This document shows positions 60,829-64,000 of a stretch of 64,000 nt of DNA, piece by piece. This DNA comes from Brachypodium distachyon (Eukaryota > Streptophyta > Magnoliopsida > Poales > Poaceae). The first letter of the stretch is position 1. Every line of letters begins with the position of its first letter. Location: positions 38,268,914 through 38,332,913 of the forward strand of contig NC_016132.3 in assembly GCF_000005505.3 (NCBI RefSeq), in the 5' to 3' direction. The notes beneath the pieces were generated by a model, which worked only from the letters and a program-made list of their open reading frames with translations, was not told the origin of the DNA and made no database searches. The position numbers and the translations under genes are program-made.

Positions 60829-62707
60829 CTGTTTGTTCCATATAAATCTGTGCTCTTTTCCTTTTGTTAAGCAGTTGGAAATTGAATGAGGCTGAATGTA
60901 CAATCACTATTCTCATGCTGGTGTAAAGCACGTGCTTTCCTTACTATTTCTAACTGCACTCTTGATTGCTAACTGCTGACAGGGTAGTAGTTGTTCACCC
61001 AGCTGATCGACTTTGCTTCCAGATTATCTGATGTTTCCTTGTTTCTGAAGTTCACAATTGGTGGTATTTTGTTCAGATTATCAGTTGCATATTTGTTACA
61101 GGCGACAGTCCTTGTATCATGCATACGTCGGAGTCAGTTTTCTGGGCCATTCTTGAAGATTACCAAATGCTCTTCTGTCAAAGATTTTGCCGTGTTTCTT
61201 CCACAGGATCTGGCAGCATTTAGTTCAACCTGAGGTTCACCATTTAGTTCAATAAGATTCGTTGACTAGCAATTGTGCATGGACTACAATGTATTCTATT
61301 TTCCATTTCTTTTCACATGATTTTCTGTATATATTGTTCCTTTTGATGTAAATTTCCAGAAAGATACGCCCTGGCCATCACACCGATGATCTCATTGTCG
61401 GTGCAGGATTTTGCCAGACAAAAAATGGTCCCATGATGCTGCTTCTCATTTCCCATCAGAGAATATTTGCAACAAATGGGATTTTCCAACTCTTGTAGCA
61501 GAGGATATTGCAACACATGGACGCTATTCAGAAACGGGACACGGTGACGCTTTCTGAAGGTTGCTGTCAGGGATCTAGGGCGGGAAACGCCAACAGAAAA
61601 AACGGTACGTGTGTTTAGACTAGTATAACGTTGTCGCCCGGCATATATCTTGCTTTCCCATTGTGTCTGTCAGGCCATTCTTTCTGTTTGGGTTCTTTAT
61701 TTTCATTCTACATTAATTCCTTAGTCCGATAATGATTTCGCGGTTGCTACCGACAACACGTAACTGTATATGAGTATATATCTAACAACAGTATGGTACA
61801 GGGCAAGAGGTAGATTTAGGCCAGGCCTCTTCTGGCATGGCGGTGGCTTGTGCCAAAGCCTGTTTCTAGCTGAATTGTTGTAAAAACAACTCGTGGTAGG
61901 CTTTTGCTTCATAAAAAAGCAGTCTTTGAGACCCCGCTTCTGGCCTTTGGATAGGAGAAGCAGAAGCAGACGCTATGCCTTAAAAATGCAATTTTAATCC
62001 TACAAATATTGAAGGTGAAATGTGATCACATACTACGCAGAACGTGGAATGTGAACCTGTTCTTGTTTTCTTTACTCGTTTGGATTCAACATGGCCACGT
62101 GGGTACGTACAGGTGACGAAGACTAGCTACGATGGGAGCTATCTTTTTGTTCACGTGCGAAAGGGATTGGGAATAAGAGCTGTCCTAGTATCCACTGGAT
62201 GGATACATCTTAACAAATGGTTTTCTCAGTCGCTGTCCAAGCAACAAAATAATGCAGCTTCGACTTGGACATTATCTCTTCTCGGCGTGGCAATTTATGT
62301 CGTTTCTTCAACCTCTCCTTCATAATTTGTAGCACTCCCAAGTTACTTACTTCCCAACGAAGGGAGTATTACATCATCGATTAAAGAAATTAATGTCGTT
62401 TCTTCTCTTTTTGGCCGGTTCTCTAACCAGTTTGGACCAAATGACCAAAAATAAAAACAGGACGACCAACCAAGCACTGCGCAACATCGATTGTCTCGTT
62501 TCCATCCATCCATTCAACCATGCTCTGATCAGTTTTTTTTTTCTTTTTGACCAGTCCATGCTCTGATCAGTTAATTAGTTAACCCCTCCATTATTCACTC
62601 TTATTACTGTCCTAGCTAGTGGGCACAGCAGCACGCAGTAGTCCGGCATCCTCTCCCTCTTATTAGCCTACCACTACCAGGAGCTTAATTATCCATTAAT
62701 TTTAACG
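60829..62707. other. 3' region of DnaJ gene and spacer, no recognised gene
   Basis: No family-like frame. A Stowaway-like half end (CGAAGGGAGTATTA) is near 62358. Confidence 0.45.
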
Positions 62708-62974
62708 CTAAGGGCGCTCCTGTGACGACGATGCCTTGAGGGAGTCGACCTGGGCCTTCCCCTGGGGCCCCTCGCGGCGGATGTAGAGGCGGTACTGGTC
62801 GTAGGTCATGGGCTCGTACAGCGGCGGCTTCTCCGGCAGCGACACCAGCTCCGGCATGGGGGACAGCGGGATGTCGCTCCGGGGGTTGTAGAAGAGCGCC
62901 ACGGAGAGCCGCTCGGCGCCCGCGTTCGCCATCACACGGTGCTCCACGCTCCGGTACTCGGCGTTCGTCAGCAC
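62708..62974 (-). CDS. 2-oxoglutarate/Fe(II)-dependent oxygenase, last exon only
   Basis: The exon starts after CTGCAG| at 62974 and stops with TAG at 62710-62708, giving 88 codons. VLTNAEYRSVEHRVMAN contains the third iron ligand (His of EHRV) and RLSVALFYNP the Arg-x-Ser that binds 2-oxoglutarate. PLYEPMTYDQYRLYIRREG is a usual C-terminal helix of plant oxygenases of the SRG1/DMR6/flavonol synthase group. Substrate unknown. The remaining exons must lie beyond position 64000, so the intron upstream of this exon is over 1 kb. Confidence 0.88.
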   Translation of the reverse strand: MLTNAEYRSVEHRVMANAGAERLSVALFYNPRSDIPLSPMPELVSLPEKPPLYEPMTYDQYRLYIRREGPQGKAQVDSLKASSSQERP

Positions 62975-63912
62975 CTGCAGTTAGTTATCCACGGTAAGGC
63001 TCGTACGTACAGCGAAGGTCCGGCATGAATACGAGTAAAATGAAGGCGAAATAACTGGGAAAGACTGCTGCAGATGGATCCATGGACGGTGGCATATCCC
63101 TGCGGTGCAGGCTGATCTGGACCATCTCTGTGGACGGCGGATCAAGAGGGGACGGCAAGCAAGCAACACATGCTTGTTTGTTTGATTATTTTTACCTTTT
63201 TGCCCCTCATCTACCTGCGTACTACTCCAACGCAGTGCCGGCCCCAACCTACTGGCTGTACAGTACTGCTCGTGGTCGATTATACATGGTCTGATCTTAC
63301 TAGGATTATTAGCGAATACAGGTACTCGTGATTGATTATGGCTCATTCGGTTCGTAAAATATCTAGATGATTTTTACAAGATTTCAACCTTTCTTAGGAA
63401 TTTTTTGTATGTGTCGCATTCGTTTCACAGGAATTGAGATCATGTATTTCTAATGATTGAGCCATAACTGAGCTAATTGCAAAAGATTCTACGCATTAGG
63501 TGAGACCGCATGGAAAATTCCTAAAAATTGTAGTGCCAATGACATCTCAATTCTTTACTTTTTCTATTCATATGATTACGAAATCCCGTAAATCGAACAC
63601 ACATGGTCTCATCTTGCTCCATCTCTGCTATAATCGAATACTAGGTACTGTTTGGGAACATGACAATCGCCGATTACAGGCCAAAAAGAAGAGCGCGATC
63701 TGGATCTCGGGATGCGAAAAGACGTCTGACGATGCATACGCCTTCAGCTGGACCACGGCAGCTAGCACGTGCGCAACTACCATCCACTGTACTATGTACG
63801 TACGTCCTCCTTTTCCTCTCCCGGGGAATCCGTGCATCCATTTCAACAACTTAGGCCCCCACAACGTTGCCGTTTTCACGGAAATAAAACTCTACTGTAC
63901 ATGAGATCTAGT
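62975..63912 (-). other. Intron of the oxygenase gene
   Basis: No exon-like frame on the minus strand up to the MITE at 63914. A preceding exon is not visible in the window. Confidence 0.6.
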
Positions 63913-63913
63913 A

Positions 63914-64000
63914 CTTCTTTCGTCCAGCAAAAGATGTCTCAACTTTGACTAAATTTGAATGCATCTATACACTAAGTCATGTCTAGATACATCCAAATTT
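63914..64000. mobile_element. Stowaway-like MITE cut by the window end
   Basis: Starts after TA at 63912-63913 with CTTCTTTCGTCCAGCAAAAG and continues with ACTAAATTTGAATGCATCTA, the same inner motif as the MITE at 19392. Its right end is outside the window. Confidence 0.6.

Noticed and set aside
1..64000. CRISPR arrays, bacterial operons or prophage
   Set aside because: The sequence is clearly plant nuclear DNA; no regularly spaced short repeats were found.

Overview
The window is plant nuclear DNA: spliced genes with GT..AG introns, GC-rich 5' exons, many Stowaway-type MITEs (TIR near CTCCCTCCGT, TA target sites), Helitrons and degraded LTR retrotransposons. Gene content and MITE style point to a grass, probably a Pooideae species (Brachypodium-like or a compact Triticeae segment). 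The species call is inference.

Layout. 1-5549 (-): all but the C-terminal end of a two-SANT-domain protein of the POWERDRESS (PWR) type. 6.3-14.3 kb: no secure gene; a degenerate ~0.87-kb tandem duplication (7.3-9.1 kb) and a possible transcription unit with a small spliced ORF (10.4-13.6 kb). 14376-14915 (-): a two-exon At4g08330-like Cys-motif protein. 15-20.6 kb: MITEs, a mini-Helitron and short direct repeats. 20659-25493 (+): a complete eight-exon phosphoinositide-specific phospholipase C. 26054-35468 (-): one F-box pseudogene broken into three pieces by two independent LTR retrotransposons, a decayed Copia element (26863-31885, TSD GAAGC) and an internally deleted element (32512-35176, TSD ATTGG). 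35969-39239: a non-autonomous Helitron carrying kinase fragments, including an intron-containing piece of casein kinase II alpha. 40048-43843 (+): a CC-NBS-LRR gene with one frameshift. 48886-51462 (+): an intronless CRINKLY4-related (CCR3/CCR4-like) receptor kinase. 57360-60828 (+): a three-exon class B DnaJ/Hsp40. 62708-62974 (-): the last exon of a 2-oxoglutarate/Fe(II) oxygenase whose other exons lie beyond the window.

The genes do not form a pathway; this is an ordinary euchromatic neighbourhood of independent genes. The most informative parts are the transposon histories: a doubly hit F-box gene whose insertion boundaries can be read to the base, a gene-fragment-capturing Helitron with both termini visible, and two mini-Helitrons. 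I found no secure tRNA, rRNA, known miRNA precursor or CRISPR array, and nothing that I would call a wholly new biological system.
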